Below are positions 8,162-17,923 of a DNA stretch of 64,000 nt, one piece after another (position 1 is the first letter of the stretch; every line of letters begins with the position of its first letter). The notes beneath the pieces were generated by a model, which saw only the letters and a program-made list of their open reading frames with translations, was not told where the DNA came from and did no database searches. Made by a program: the position numbers and the translations under genes. The stretch comes from an uncultured Litoreibacter sp. (lineage in GTDB: Bacteria; Pseudomonadota; Alphaproteobacteria; Rhodobacterales; Rhodobacteraceae): the NCBI GenBank assembly GCA_947501685.1, contig CANMWQ010000003.1:522336-586335 (forward strand). Reading direction: 5' to 3'.

Positions 8162-9523
8162 ATGCTAAGCTGTTTCAAAAGCTACGACGTACGCGGCAAA
8201 TTGGGTGAAGAGCTCAACACGGATATCGCTTACAAAATCGGACGTGGCTTTGCCGTTGCCATGACCCCCGGCACGGTGGTGATCGGCTATGACGTGCGCC
8301 CGACCTCTCCGGAATTGGCCGAGGCCCTGACACGCGGGTTGCGCGACGAGGGCGTGGACGTCATCGACATTGGGCTCTGCGGCACCGAGGAAGTGTATTT
8401 CGCGACCACGCATCTGAAAGCGGGCGGCGGGCTGATGGTCACGGCCTCGCATAACCCGATTGATTACAATGGCATCAAAATGGTGCGCGAGGGCTCGCGG
8501 CCTATTTCTGCTGCGGACGGGTTGGGCGACATCTCCATCCTGTGCGAGCATGACGCCTTTGGCGATGTCAAAGCGCAAGGCAGTTACACCAAACAGGACC
8601 CGCGCGACGCCTATGCGGACCGTGTGGTTTCCTTTGTCGATCTGAGCGCATTGAAGCCCATGAAGATCGTCGTGAACGCTGGCAACGGCGTCGCCGGACC
8701 GACCTTTGACGTGATCGCAGACAAACTGGCAAAGGCCGGCGCGCCGTTTGAATTTATCCGCCACAACCACGACCCCGATGGTGGCTTTCCAAATGGCATC
8801 CCCAACCCGCTCCTGCCAGAGAATCGTTCGCAAACGGCCGACCGGGTGATTGCGGAGGGCGCAGCGTTGGGTGTGGCCTGGGACGGCGATTTTGACCGCT
8901 GTTTTTTCTTCGATGAGACCGGCGCTTTTGTGGACGGCGAATATGTGGTGGGGCTGCTGGCCTCCGCCTTCTTGCCGAAATATCCCGGCGCGAAAATCAT
9001 CCATGACCCGCGCGTGGTCTGGGCGCTTCTGGACCTTGTTGCGGATGGAGATGGGGAGGCCGTGGTCTCTCAGTCCGGCCACTCGCATATCAAGGCGAAA
9101 ATGCGCGAGGTGGATGCGGTCTACGGCGGCGAGATGTCCGCGCATCACTATTTCCGTGACTTCATGTATTGCGACAGCGGCATGATCCCGTGGCTGCTTG
9201 TGGCCGAACATATGTGCCGCACGGGCCGGACCCTGTCTGACCTTGTGGCCGACATGCAGGCGCGCTTCCCGTCCTCGGGCGAGATCAATTTCAAGCTGGC
9301 CGACAAGCAACCGGCCATCGACGCGTTTGAGGCGACTTACACCGCCCATGCCAAGGACGTGGACCGGTTGGACGGCGTGTCGCTCGATATGGGTGAGTGG
9401 CGCGTGAACCTGCGCCAGTCCAACACGGAGCCGGTCTTGCGCCTGAATGTCGAGACCAAAGGCGACCGCGACCTGCTGAAAGCCAAGGTGGACGAGATCA
9501 GCGCGCTGATCACGGGTGCCTAA
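8162..9523 (+). CDS. manB: Phosphomannomutase/phosphoglucomutase
   Basis: Alpha-D-phosphohexomutase of 453 residues that interconverts hexose-6- and hexose-1-phosphates for nucleotide-sugar and envelope polysaccharide synthesis. It shows the phosphoserine loop TASHNP (S96), the Mg-binding DGDFDRC motif near residue 242, the sugar-specificity loop GGEMSAHHYF near 320 and the phosphate-binding RQSNTEP near the C-terminus. Length matches the ManB/CpsG group. It has its own upstream gap of 120 bp and is followed by a strong hairpin. PMM and PGM activities cannot be separated from sequence alone. Confidence 0.9.
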   Translation: MLSCFKSYDVRGKLGEELNTDIAYKIGRGFAVAMTPGTVVIGYDVRPTSPELAEALTRGLRDEGVDVIDIGLCGTEEVYFATTHLKAGGGLMVTASHNPIDYNGIKMVREGSRPISAADGLGDISILCEHDAFGDVKAQGSYTKQDPRDAYADRVVSFVDLSALKPMKIVVNAGNGVAGPTFDVIADKLAKAGAPFEFIRHNHDPDGGFPNGIPNPLLPENRSQTADRVIAEGAALGVAWDGDFDRCFFFDETGAFVDGEYVVGLLASAFLPKYPGAKIIHDPRVVWALLDLVADGDGEAVVSQSGHSHIKAKMREVDAVYGGEMSAHHYFRDFMYCDSGMIPWLLVAEHMCRTGRTLSDLVADMQARFPSSGEINFKLADKQPAIDAFEATYTAHAKDVDRLDGVSLDMGEWRVNLRQSNTEPVLRLNVETKGDRDLLKAKVDEISALITGA

Positions 9524-9565
9524 AGCTGGTACCTAGCAAACGTTAAGAAAACAACGAATTCAAGC

Positions 9566-9600
9566 CTTTCGCCTGTGTTTCGCAGGCGAAAGCTTTTGGT
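9566..9600. terminator. Stem-loop terminator between manB and dsbA-like gene
   Basis: A perfect 10-bp stem, CTTTCGCCTG (9566-9575) with CAGGCGAAAG (9583-9592), closes a 7-nt loop and is followed by CTTTTGG. It sits between convergent genes, so it may serve manB and partly the opposite strand. The T-tract is short. Confidence 0.5.
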
Positions 9601-9689
9601 CTAAGCCGCTGTTTGCGGCGCGCTCCTGCGCGTGAAACTCGGCATCCCGGCGCGCCCTGCCGGGCCGCAAAGGTTAACGGGGCCGCGTG

Positions 9690-10412
9690 CTAGCCGCGTA
9701 GCTCAGCCACCAGATCGCGCATCTGATCCAGCTCAATCGCACCGGGGATCAGCTGATCCTCGAACACAAACGCAGGCGTGCCGTTGATACCTAGCGCTTG
9801 CGCCAGCTCGCGGCTGGTCTCGAAATGTGCGTCGATGATGGCGCTTTGCATATCGGCCATCAGCTTCTCGACATCCATGCCCAGATCATCAGCGATGCTC
9901 AGAACATTTGCCTGCGAGGCACGGCCCTCGTTGGCCATGAGGGCAACGTGGAATTCCTCGTATTTGCCCTGATTGCGCGAGGCCAGTGACGCACGGGCCG
10001 CGAACTCGCTTTCCTCGCCCAAGATCGGCCATTCGCGCAGCACGACACGGATATTGCGATCACCCGCGATCAGCTCGCTCACCGACGGGAAGACCCTGCG
10101 GCAGTAGCCACAATTATAGTCGAAAAATTCCACCACGGTGATGTCGCCATCCGGGTTGCCCAGAATTTCCGCGTTGGGATCATTATGCAGCGCCGAGAGC
10201 TGGCTTTTCAGCGCCTCCGCCGTCGCCGCTTCCTGCGCGGCCACTTCCTCGGCGCGCAGCAGCTCGATCGCCTCGCGGATGATCTCCGGATTTTGCCGGA
10301 TCGTGTCGAGCACCAAGGCGCGGATTGCGGCCTCGTCCATCTCCTGGGCCTGAAGCTGCGCGGGCAGGCACAAAGCCATGGCGGTTGCGGCGGAAAGGGC
10401 GAATTTGAGCAT
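9690..10412 (-). CDS. Periplasmic DsbA-family thiol:disulfide oxidoreductase
   Basis: A 240-residue secreted thioredoxin-fold protein with a signal peptide (1-22, ending LQA/Q). A helical N-terminal segment is followed by the CGYC active site (C101-C104) in FFDYNCGYCRR, and a cis-proline loop GTPAFVF near residue 208. Probably oxidises or isomerises cysteines in the periplasm. The reading frame extends upstream to 10625, but the signal peptide fixes the start at 10412. It is transcribed divergently from a DsbD-like gene, a natural reductant partner. Closer to the BdbD/Com1 type than to classical E. coli DsbA, judged by the N-terminal extension. Confidence 0.85.
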   Translation of the reverse strand: MLKFALSAATAMALCLPAQLQAQEMDEAAIRALVLDTIRQNPEIIREAIELLRAEEVAAQEAATAEALKSQLSALHNDPNAEILGNPDGDITVVEFFDYNCGYCRRVFPSVSELIAGDRNIRVVLREWPILGEESEFAARASLASRNQGKYEEFHVALMANEGRASQANVLSIADDLGMDVEKLMADMQSAIIDAHFETSRELAQALGINGTPAFVFEDQLIPGAIELDQMRDLVAELRG

Positions 10413-10623
10413 GTGGCGGCCTATCACTGTTGGCAAAATCGGGTTGGGCGGACCCTGCGGGCTGCGCCTTGGAATGTCAAACTGACGGGCGATCACAGGA
10501 CGGTGAAATGGCTGCATATTTCTTGCCTTCTGGCCCTTGTTGATTGAGGTTCCAGCCAGCCTTAACGCAAGACGGGCCTGCTTGCTGATGACGCGGCCCG
10601 CCAGATAATTGTCGAGACCCTGC

Positions 10624-12672
10624 ATGATGCACCTGACCCGCTGCCTGTTTCAGACCCTCGCGGGCGTTTGCGTGATGCTGGGCCTGATGACCGCGATGGC
10701 GGTTGCGGGCAGCTCGCCCTCTTATGTGAGCGACCGGATCACGGCGCGGCTGATCACAGCAGAAAACGGCGTGGCCCCAGAGGCGCGCACAATTTCGGCC
10801 GCGATTGAGGTCAAGCTGGCCGATGGGTGGAAGACCTATTGGCGCGCGCCGGGCGCTGTCGGCTACCCGATGGAGCTGGATTGGAGCGGCTCGGTGAACC
10901 TCAGCGACGACACGCTGCTCTGGCCCGCGCCCAAGCGCTTTTCGGCCTTCGAGATTGAGAATTACGGCTATGAGACCGCCGTCACCTTCCCACTGCGCCT
11001 TGCGCTGGACACCCCGGGCGAGGCGGTGATCCTGAAAGCCTCTGTCAACATGCTGGTCTGCGCCGCGCTCTGCGTGCCGGAGCAGTTCGATCTGTCGCTG
11101 GTGCTGCCGCCCGGCACGCAGATCGACCGCGACGCAGGCGCGTTGATCGCGCAGACCGTCGAAAAACTGCCCGTTCCAGGTGCGCTCAGCGATATCTCCG
11201 TGACCGCCGCCTTGCAGGACGAGAACGCGCGGCTTGAAGTGCTGGCGCAAAGCGAGCGGCCCTTTGGCGATCTCTCCGTGATCCCGGATTTGGGGCTCGA
11301 CGCCAGCTTTGGCCCGCCCGAGATCACCTTGTCGGAGGGTGGCCGCAGCGCGCTTGTGCGCTTTGACGTCCTCTCCACGCCGGAGACGCTGCCGCCTTTA
11401 CAATTGGTCGTCACAGACGGGCCGCGCGCCGCGAGCTTTGCGCCTGAGCTGGTCGCGGCCATCGACGCGCCCGCAGCCGCCACCGGTCTCGCGTGGTTCT
11501 TCCTGCTGGCCTTCATCGGCGGCGTGATCCTGAATGTGATGCCCTGCGTCTTGCCGGTGCTGACGATCAAATTTGCCTCCGCGCTGAAAGCCCGCGACCA
11601 AAGTCCGGGCCGGGTGCGGGCCGGGTTCTTGATGTCTGCGCTGGGGATCCTCGCCTTCATGTGGTCGTTGGCCTTGGTCTTGCTGGCGGTCCGGGCGGGC
11701 GGCGGCTCCATCGGGTGGGGCATTCAGTTCCAGAACCCCTATTTCCTGACCGTGATGGTCTCCATCGTGACGCTGTTTGCGGCCAATCTTTTTGGCCTGT
11801 TCGAGATCACCCTGCCGCAAAGTTGGAACACCAAGATGGCGGGCAGCGGCGACAGCAAAGGGCTGGGCGGCGACTTCCTGACGGGTGCGCTGGCCGCTGT
11901 GCTCGCGACGCCCTGTTCCGCGCCGTTTCTGGGCACCTCGATCACCTTCGCGCTGGCGGGCTCTGCAATGCAGGTGATGGTGATTTTCACCGCACTCGGG
12001 CTGGGGCTCGCCCTGCCCTATCTGCTGGTGGCCCTCTGGCCGCAAACCGTGCGCGCTTTGCCCAAGCCCGGCGCGTGGATGAATAAAATACGCTTTGTGA
12101 TGGGGCTGCTGCTGCTCGGCACCGCCTTGTGGTTGCTGAGCGTTATCTTTGGTGTCACGGGCGGCACGGCGACGGCGTTAATCGCGGTCCTAATGGTCGC
12201 GATGTTGGCGGTGCTGGCCCTCCTGCCGAAGGGCCGCGCGATGGTGGTGGCTGCGCTTGCCGCAATTGCGTTGCTCGTGCCGATGGCGGCCCCGGCGCCC
12301 GCGCCTTTGACGATGCAAGCCGGCTCCAGCTGGACCGCTTTCGCCGCGCCGCAAATCGCGCAGGAGGTCAGCGCGGGCCGGGTGGTCTTCGTCGATATCA
12401 CCGCCGATTGGTGCCTGACCTGCAAGGCCAACAAGTCGCTGGTGCTGGACCGCCCCGTGATCGTGGAGGCGCTCGCCGCCGAGGACGTCGTGGCCATGAT
12501 GGGCGACTGGACGCGGCCGGATGACGCGATCCTGAGCTACCTCAAGCAAAACGGGCGGTTCGGCATTCCGTTCAACATCGTTTACGGCCCCGGCGCGCCG
12601 GACGGGATTGCTTTGCCGGAACTGCTGAGCAAGGACGCGGTGCTGGACGCCTTGGCGCAGGCGCGGGGCTAG
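10624..12672 (+). CDS. DsbD-family transmembrane protein-disulfide reductase
   Basis: A 682-residue inner-membrane protein. It has a signal peptide (about 1-30), a periplasmic N-terminal domain of about 230 residues, an eight-helix DsbD/CcdA-like membrane domain with redox cysteines in NVMPCVLP and TPCSAPF, and a C-terminal thioredoxin domain with WCLTC near residue 590. It should carry electrons from cytoplasmic thioredoxin to periplasmic thiol proteins, including the CcmG/CcmH pair encoded opposite. The start is the ATG pair at 10624/10627 rather than an upstream TTG. The TAG stop overlaps the ccmI stop in convergent orientation. The N-terminal domain is closer to the ScsB-like group than to E. 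coli DsbD-alpha, by impression only. Confidence 0.88.
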   Translation: MMHLTRCLFQTLAGVCVMLGLMTAMAVAGSSPSYVSDRITARLITAENGVAPEARTISAAIEVKLADGWKTYWRAPGAVGYPMELDWSGSVNLSDDTLLWPAPKRFSAFEIENYGYETAVTFPLRLALDTPGEAVILKASVNMLVCAALCVPEQFDLSLVLPPGTQIDRDAGALIAQTVEKLPVPGALSDISVTAALQDENARLEVLAQSERPFGDLSVIPDLGLDASFGPPEITLSEGGRSALVRFDVLSTPETLPPLQLVVTDGPRAASFAPELVAAIDAPAAATGLAWFFLLAFIGGVILNVMPCVLPVLTIKFASALKARDQSPGRVRAGFLMSALGILAFMWSLALVLLAVRAGGGSIGWGIQFQNPYFLTVMVSIVTLFAANLFGLFEITLPQSWNTKMAGSGDSKGLGGDFLTGALAAVLATPCSAPFLGTSITFALAGSAMQVMVIFTALGLGLALPYLLVALWPQTVRALPKPGAWMNKIRFVMGLLLLGTALWLLSVIFGVTGGTATALIAVLMVAMLAVLALLPKGRAMVVAALAAIALLVPMAAPAPAPLTMQAGSSWTAFAAPQIAQEVSAGRVVFVDITADWCLTCKANKSLVLDRPVIVEALAAEDVVAMMGDWTRPDDAILSYLKQNGRFGIPFNIVYGPGAPDGIALPELLSKDAVLDALAQARG

Positions 12673-13814
12673 TTGCCGCCGCTAAGCCGCTCTAGTCCGT
12701 CTTCGACCATAGTGCGGCGCGGGTCGTCTGCGGGCAGCTCTGCCACAAGCGGTGCGGCCCCTTGCAGCGCGGCCAGGGCGCGGTCTTCCTGACCCAAGAC
12801 CAGCAAGGCACGGGTCAGTTGCAGCCAGCCGTCGAGATCCTCCGGTTCGTCCTGCAACCGGGCCTCCAGCCCGTCGACCATGGATTGCACGAAGGCGGCG
12901 CGCTCCTCTTCCGACATCTCGGAGGCCGCGTCGATGTCAGCTTGCGACGGGCCGGGGCGCTGCGCAAATTGGGGCGGGTCAACCGGGTCGAGCCCCAGCC
13001 GTTCGCCCATCTGGTTGGCCGTGTTGAAGAAAGTCGGCATCCACGGGGCGAACTGATCCTCCTGCGCGATCCGGTCGAGCAGCAGCGCGCGGGCATCGGC
13101 GGTGTTGCCCTCCTGCTCCATCGCGACGGCGGTATAGAAAGTCGCCGCCGGGTTGGTCGGGTCCAGCTCTGTCGCGCGGTCGATAGCGCGGCGCGCCAAG
13201 GGCGTGACGGTGCCGCTTTCGGCGGTGATTAAGGCCTCCGCATATTGCGACCATGTGGCCGACGTCGCGTCGTCACGCTCCACGATTTGGGAGAACGCTT
13301 CTGCGGCCAGACCGGGGCGGCCCATATTCATATAGGTGGTCGCCAAGAGCTCCCAGCCGCGCGTCTCGCCGCCTTGCGGATCGTCTTCTAGGCGGCTCCG
13401 CAACTCCGTCACGAGGGCCTGCAATTGGCGCGCGTCGTCTTGTTCGGCCCCGCGTTCCGCGAAGGGCACGGACGGAATGTCAGGCGCGCCGACCTGCCAG
13501 TAAAGGCCCAGCCCCGCGAGCGGCACGATCAGGGCTGCGGCAAAGATTGCGGCGCGGCCTGAGGCGGAATGGCCGAGCTCTTCGCGTTCGGAGGTGGCGA
13601 GCATGCGGCGCTTGATCTCCACCTGCGCGGCGCGGCCTTCCTCAGGGGTGATCAGCCCGCGTTCGGTGTCGCGTTCGACCTCGGCCAGCTGATCCTCATA
13701 GATCGCCATCGCCTTGCCATGACGCCCCTGCTCGGCGTTCTGCTGCTTGCCGAGGGGCCACAGAGTTCCCACGACCACGCAGGCCGCCATCAAGGCGAAA
13801 AGCACCCAGAGCAT
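12669..13814 (-). CDS. ccmI: Cytochrome c biogenesis protein CcmI
   Basis: Membrane-anchored apocytochrome c chaperone of 381 residues. Two N-terminal membrane helices (about 1-20 and 95-115) flank a cytoplasmic loop with a conserved YEDQLAEVERD-RGLITPEE block. TPR-like repeats fill the periplasmic C-terminal half. CcmI presents apocytochrome c to the CcmF/CcmH haem ligase. Its ATG shares one base with the ccmH stop (TAATG). It is the last gene of the ccmF-G-H-I block and is convergent with the DsbD-like gene. Confidence 0.9.
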   Translation of the reverse strand: MLWVLFALMAACVVVGTLWPLGKQQNAEQGRHGKAMAIYEDQLAEVERDTERGLITPEEGRAAQVEIKRRMLATSEREELGHSASGRAAIFAAALIVPLAGLGLYWQVGAPDIPSVPFAERGAEQDDARQLQALVTELRSRLEDDPQGGETRGWELLATTYMNMGRPGLAAEAFSQIVERDDATSATWSQYAEALITAESGTVTPLARRAIDRATELDPTNPAATFYTAVAMEQEGNTADARALLLDRIAQEDQFAPWMPTFFNTANQMGERLGLDPVDPPQFAQRPGPSQADIDAASEMSEEERAAFVQSMVDGLEARLQDEPEDLDGWLQLTRALLVLGQEDRALAALQGAAPLVAELPADDPRRTMVEDGLERLSGGN

Positions 13815-14266
13815 TAGATGTCGTCCTTTTTGCGCAGCGCCTCAAGGCGGGCCTGTTCTTCGGGGGTCAGCGCTGCTGTGCGTTGCCCGCGCTTGCCGCG
13901 CAGCGCCATGACCACGGCCAGAAAGCCCAGCGCCAGAATGACGAATGGCCCTAGCCAGAGCGCGTAGGTGGAGGGCTTCCAAGGCGGGTTGAACAGCACG
14001 AAGTCGCCGTAACGCGCGACCAGATATTCGAAGACTTCTTCATTGGTGTCGCCCGCCACCAGCCGTTCGCGGATGATCAGGCGCAGGTCGCGCGCGACGC
14101 CTGCGTTTGAGCTATCAATCGGCTCGTTCTGGCACACCACGCAGCGCACATCGGCGCTGATCACGCGGGCGCGTTCCTCGAGCACGGGGTCGTCCAGCAC
14201 CTCGTCAGGCTCCACCGCGAAAAGCGGTGTCGCCAGCAGGCAGAGGATCAGGACGAGGCGTTTCAT
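13814..14266 (-). CDS. ccmH: Cytochrome c biogenesis protein CcmH
   Basis: Periplasm-facing thiol oxidoreductase of 150 residues that reduces the CxxCH site of apocytochrome c for haem attachment. It has a signal peptide (about 1-17), the diagnostic RCVVCQN motif (C42, C45), a three-helix domain ending YGDFVLFNPPWKP and one C-terminal membrane helix. A short charged tail follows. Overlaps ccmG by 4 bp (ATGA) and touches ccmI, so the set is translationally coupled. Confidence 0.94.
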   Translation of the reverse strand: MKRLVLILCLLATPLFAVEPDEVLDDPVLEERARVISADVRCVVCQNEPIDSSNAGVARDLRLIIRERLVAGDTNEEVFEYLVARYGDFVLFNPPWKPSTYALWLGPFVILALGFLAVVMALRGKRGQRTAALTPEEQARLEALRKKDDI

Positions 14267-14808
14267 TGCGCTGCCTTGGCGGCGTCGAGCGCCTCCTGAA
14301 AGCGGCGTTGCCCGTCGCCCACGACGGGACCCGGAAAGCGGTGCAGCACGATGCCGTCATTGCTGATGATGAAGGTTTCGGGCACGCCGGTGACGCCCCA
14401 GTCAATGCCTGCGCGCCCCGTGACATCTGCCCCGATGCGCTCATAGGGATTGCCCAACTCCTCAAGCCACGCGGCGGCGTTCTCGGGGGTGTCTTTGTAG
14501 TTGAGGCCCACGATGCGCAGGTTTTGCTGTTCGCTCATACGGGTCAGGATCGGGTGCTCTGCGCGGCACGGGCCACACCAGCTGGCAAAGACATTGACCA
14601 GCGTGAGCCCCTGCCCTTTGAGGTCTTCGGTGGACAGGCCCGGCGTGTCCACCCCCTCGATGGGATCGAGCGCAAAGTCAGGGATGGGTTGCGAGATCAG
14701 CGCCGATGGGATGGACGAGGGATCGCGCCCGCCGGAAAGGCCCCAAAGGGAGAAACCGCCAATGATGAGGGCCAGCACGAAGGGCGCGGCGAAGAGGAGG
14801 CGTTTCAT
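14263..14808 (-). CDS. ccmG: Cytochrome c biogenesis thioredoxin CcmG/DsbE
   Basis: Membrane-tethered periplasmic thioredoxin of 181 residues. An N-terminal anchor helix (4-24) precedes the WCGPC active site (C78, C81) in VNVFASWCGPC, followed by the CcmG-typical GLNYKDTPENA stretch and the cis-Pro loop GVPETFII. It keeps CcmH or apocytochrome thiols reduced using electrons from a DsbD/CcdA-type protein. Six bases separate it from ccmF. Confidence 0.94.
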   Translation of the reverse strand: MKRLLFAAPFVLALIIGGFSLWGLSGGRDPSSIPSALISQPIPDFALDPIEGVDTPGLSTEDLKGQGLTLVNVFASWCGPCRAEHPILTRMSEQQNLRIVGLNYKDTPENAAAWLEELGNPYERIGADVTGRAGIDWGVTGVPETFIISNDGIVLHRFPGPVVGDGQRRFQEALDAAKAAQ

Positions 14809-14814
14809 CTGGGG

Positions 14815-16794
14815 CTACTCCGCAGGGGTGGCGTTGACGGGCGCGGCACGACGCGGGGCGCCGACGCGCAGGCGGCGATCAGACAGCGACAGCGCGCCGC
14901 CCAGAACCAGCATGAGCGAGCCGAGCCAGAGGAAGTTGACCAGCGGCTCGTAGATCAAACGCAGGGTCCAGAGACCTTCAGTGTTCTCCGCCGCAGGCTC
15001 CGCGATGGAGACATAGAGATCGCCTGCTAGGGTCTGGCGAATGTCGCTCTCCGTGGTGGTTGCCTGCGCCACCGGGTAGACGCGGCGTTCGGGGAAGAGC
15101 TGGGTCACGAACTCACCGTCGCGGGTGACGTCGAGCGTGGCAACTTGCGCCACGTAATTGGGGCCTTGCACCTGCTCGACGCCCACGAAAGTGACCTCGA
15201 ACCCGGCGATGGGCACGGCCGTGCCGGGCTCGGCAAAGCTGACCGTGTCGGTTTTCCACGCGCTGGCCCCGATGGCACCCACCATCAAAACGGCGAGCCC
15301 CAGATGGGCCATGCTCATCCCATGCGCGGAGCGCGGCTGGCGGTTGATCCGCGCCCAAGCGCCTTTTTGCAGCAGCTTCACGCGGCGGGCCCAGTCCTGG
15401 ATCGTGGCCCCGATCAGCCAGAGCGCGATGCCCATGGAGATGACCGCAAGAAGCGGCCCACCATCGGCGATCCATGCCACGACAAGCGTGCCGAGCAGCA
15501 CCACGACGCCCACCCATTTCAGCCGGGCCAGCACGCCCGGCAGGTCGGCGCGTTTCCAACTGAGATGCGGCCCCAGCCCCATGACGATGACCAGCGGCAG
15601 GGTGATCGGGATGAAGGAGGCGTTGAAGAAAGGCGGCCCGACGGAGATTTTCTCCCCCGTGACGGCCTCGAGAAAGAGCGGGTAAAGCGTGCCGAAAAGC
15701 ACCGTGGCGCAGGCCGTGGCAATGAGGAGATTGTTGATGAGCAGCCCCGCCTCGCGGGAGATGGGGGCGAAAAGCCCGCCTCCCTCCATCGCAGGCGCGC
15801 GCCATGCGAACAGCGCCAGCGAGCCAAGGATGGAGACGGCAAGCAGGCCCAGAATGTAGACGCCGCGTTCGGGATCGACGGCGAAGGCATGCACGGAGGT
15901 GAGCAGCCCTGAGCGGACGATGAACGTGCCCAGAAGCGACAGGGAGAAGGTCAGGATGGCCAGAAGAATTGTCCACGCTTTGAACGTGTCGCGTTTTTCG
16001 GTGACGATGGCGGAGTGCAGCAGCGCGGTGCCCGCCAGCCACGGCATGAAGGAGACGTTCTCGACCGGATCCCAGAACCACCAGCCGCCCCAGCCGAGCT
16101 CATAATAGGCCCACCAAGAGCCCAGCGCGATGCCGCCTGTGAGCGCCATCCACGCGGCCAAGGTCCATGGGCGCACCCAGCGGGCCCAGGCGGGATCAAC
16201 GCGCCCTTCGATCAGGGCGGCGACGGCGAAGGAGAAGACGATGGAGAAGCCGACATAGCCGATATAGAGCAGCGGCGGGTGGATCGCCAAACCGAAATCC
16301 TGCAAAAGCGGGTTGAGGTCTTGGCCATCCAATGGCGGCGGGAAGACGCGGTCAAACGGGTTTGACGTCAGGATCATGAAGCTCAGAAAGCCCACAGAGA
16401 TCCACGCCTGCACCGACAAGGTGCGCGCTTTCAGGGCCAGCGGGATATTGTCGGCCATCACGGCAACGGCGGCCCCGAAGAGGGCGAGGATCAGCACCCA
16501 TAACAGCAGGGAGCCCTCATGGCTGCCCCATGTGCCCGCGACCTTGTAGAGCATGGGTTTGAGGGAATGCGAGTTCTCCACCACGTTGCGCACGGTGAAG
16601 TCGCTGACGATAAAGGCATGCATCAACGCGCCAAAGGCGAAGACCAGTAGCGCGGCCTGGATCACCGCCGTGGCCTGCGCGCTGGCCATCCAGAGCGTGT
16701 TGCGCCGCGCGGCCCCGGCGATGGGCAGCACCGATTGCACAAGGGCGGCTATCAGCGCCAAGGCCATCGCAAATTGTCCGAGTTCAGGGATCAT
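14815..16794 (-). CDS. ccmF: Haem lyase CcmF
   Basis: Large inner-membrane subunit of the System I cytochrome c haem ligase, 659 residues with about 14-15 predicted helices. It carries the tryptophan-rich haem-handling motif GGWWFWDPVEN (about 233-243), conserved membrane histidines, and a large periplasmic domain near the C-terminus. First gene of the ccmF-ccmG-ccmH-ccmI operon. ccmE and ccmABCD are not in this window. The start follows a 130-bp non-coding stretch. Confidence 0.95.
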   Translation of the reverse strand: MIPELGQFAMALALIAALVQSVLPIAGAARRNTLWMASAQATAVIQAALLVFAFGALMHAFIVSDFTVRNVVENSHSLKPMLYKVAGTWGSHEGSLLLWVLILALFGAAVAVMADNIPLALKARTLSVQAWISVGFLSFMILTSNPFDRVFPPPLDGQDLNPLLQDFGLAIHPPLLYIGYVGFSIVFSFAVAALIEGRVDPAWARWVRPWTLAAWMALTGGIALGSWWAYYELGWGGWWFWDPVENVSFMPWLAGTALLHSAIVTEKRDTFKAWTILLAILTFSLSLLGTFIVRSGLLTSVHAFAVDPERGVYILGLLAVSILGSLALFAWRAPAMEGGGLFAPISREAGLLINNLLIATACATVLFGTLYPLFLEAVTGEKISVGPPFFNASFIPITLPLVIVMGLGPHLSWKRADLPGVLARLKWVGVVVLLGTLVVAWIADGGPLLAVISMGIALWLIGATIQDWARRVKLLQKGAWARINRQPRSAHGMSMAHLGLAVLMVGAIGASAWKTDTVSFAEPGTAVPIAGFEVTFVGVEQVQGPNYVAQVATLDVTRDGEFVTQLFPERRVYPVAQATTTESDIRQTLAGDLYVSIAEPAAENTEGLWTLRLIYEPLVNFLWLGSLMLVLGGALSLSDRRLRVGAPRRAAPVNATPAE

Positions 16795-16923
16795 GGGCCG
16801 GGCCTTTGTTGCATGTCATTGGATATGTTGTCATCTGCCCGCCGGGGTCAAGGTGACGGGGCGCGACAGGGTGTCCCGATCCCCTGTAATCTCCTCACAT
16901 TTTGGTCAGAACGGGGCCTGCGC

Positions 16924-17772
16924 TTAGCTGCGCGAAAACCGCAAGAGGGCCACGCCGAGCAGGGTCACCATGGTGGAGAGGACTTTGCCAAGGCTCAGGC
17001 GCTCTCCCATCAGGCCCACGCCCATGAGCAGCGCGAAGATGATGGAGGTTTCGCGCAAAGCCGTGACCAGCGCGATGGGGGCTTGGGTGAAAGACCAGAT
17101 CACCAGCGCGTAGGCCGCGAAAGAGGCCGTGCCGCCCACGAGGAAGACCATGCGCCCCTTGCCCGGCAGATCGCGCAGCGTTTGCGGGGTGGTGACGGCC
17201 AGATAGATTGCGAAGATGATCGAATTGGCGATACCCAGCCACCCATAAAACCCCAGCGCCGTGCCCGCCTGCCGCGCGCCCAGCCCGTCGACCAGCGAAT
17301 AGGAGGCGATGAAACAGCCCGTGACCAGTGCCAGCAATGCGGCATTGCGGTTGCGCAGCCCGTCGGCCCCGCGCACCAGCGCGATGCTGAGGATACCGGC
17401 GGCGATGATCAGGATGGCAAGAAGCTCGATCTTGGCCAGCGTCACGCCCAGAAACCCTACGGAGACCAGCGCCACCAGCAGCGGCGCAGAGCCGCGTGCG
17501 ATCGGGTAGACCTGTGTGAGATCCCCGATCTTGTAGGAGGCCAGCAAGAACCATTGATAGCCGAAATGCAGCAGCATCCCCGCCAAGAGATAGGGGTAGC
17601 TGGCCGGGTCGGGTGCAGGCACGAAACACAGCACCAGGAGGGCCGCAGGGATATGGCCAATCACCACGCCTGCCATGTTCAGCCGCTTGTCCGCCCCGCC
17701 CTTGACCAAGGCGTTCCAGCTTGCATGCAACAGGGCCGCCGTTAGGACCGCGATAAAGACCGTTCCGCTCAT
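16924..17772 (-). CDS. EamA/DMT-superfamily transporter
   Basis: A 282-residue protein with ten predicted membrane helices in two five-helix halves, typical of EamA drug/metabolite transporters that export amino acids or other small metabolites. The N-terminus TAALLHASWNALVKGG and the YPIARGSAPLLVALVS block are characteristic. It stands alone on the minus strand between ccmF and the divergent hisD-like operon. The substrate cannot be predicted. Confidence 0.85.
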   Translation of the reverse strand: MSGTVFIAVLTAALLHASWNALVKGGADKRLNMAGVVIGHIPAALLVLCFVPAPDPASYPYLLAGMLLHFGYQWFLLASYKIGDLTQVYPIARGSAPLLVALVSVGFLGVTLAKIELLAILIIAAGILSIALVRGADGLRNRNAALLALVTGCFIASYSLVDGLGARQAGTALGFYGWLGIANSIIFAIYLAVTTPQTLRDLPGKGRMVFLVGGTASFAAYALVIWSFTQAPIALVTALRETSIIFALLMGVGLMGERLSLGKVLSTMVTLLGVALLRFSRS

Positions 17773-17852
17773 GGCGCGACCCTAGGCGAGCTGCGGACGA
17801 CCAACAAGGCGCAAGGCACGCCTGCGCGTGGCCAAGGTGGCGGCGAATTGTC

Positions 17853-17880
17853 TTGAATACGTATTCTCGGCTGGTAGATT
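17853..17880 (+). promoter_or_regulatory. Promoter and LacI-type operator of the hisD-like/lacI/NTF2 operon
   Basis: A perfect 12-bp palindrome GAATACGTATTC with a central CG step (17855-17866) is the typical form of a LacI-family operator. It overlaps a possible -35 (TTGAAT, 17853-17858) and is followed after 16 bp by TAGATT (17875-17880) as -10. It lies 58 bp upstream of the first gene of an operon that encodes its own LacI regulator. Autoregulation is inferred. Confidence 0.55.
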
Positions 17881-17923
17881 ACTGCGATACCAGTGCAACA
17901 TCGGCGAGACGGGACCCCAGATC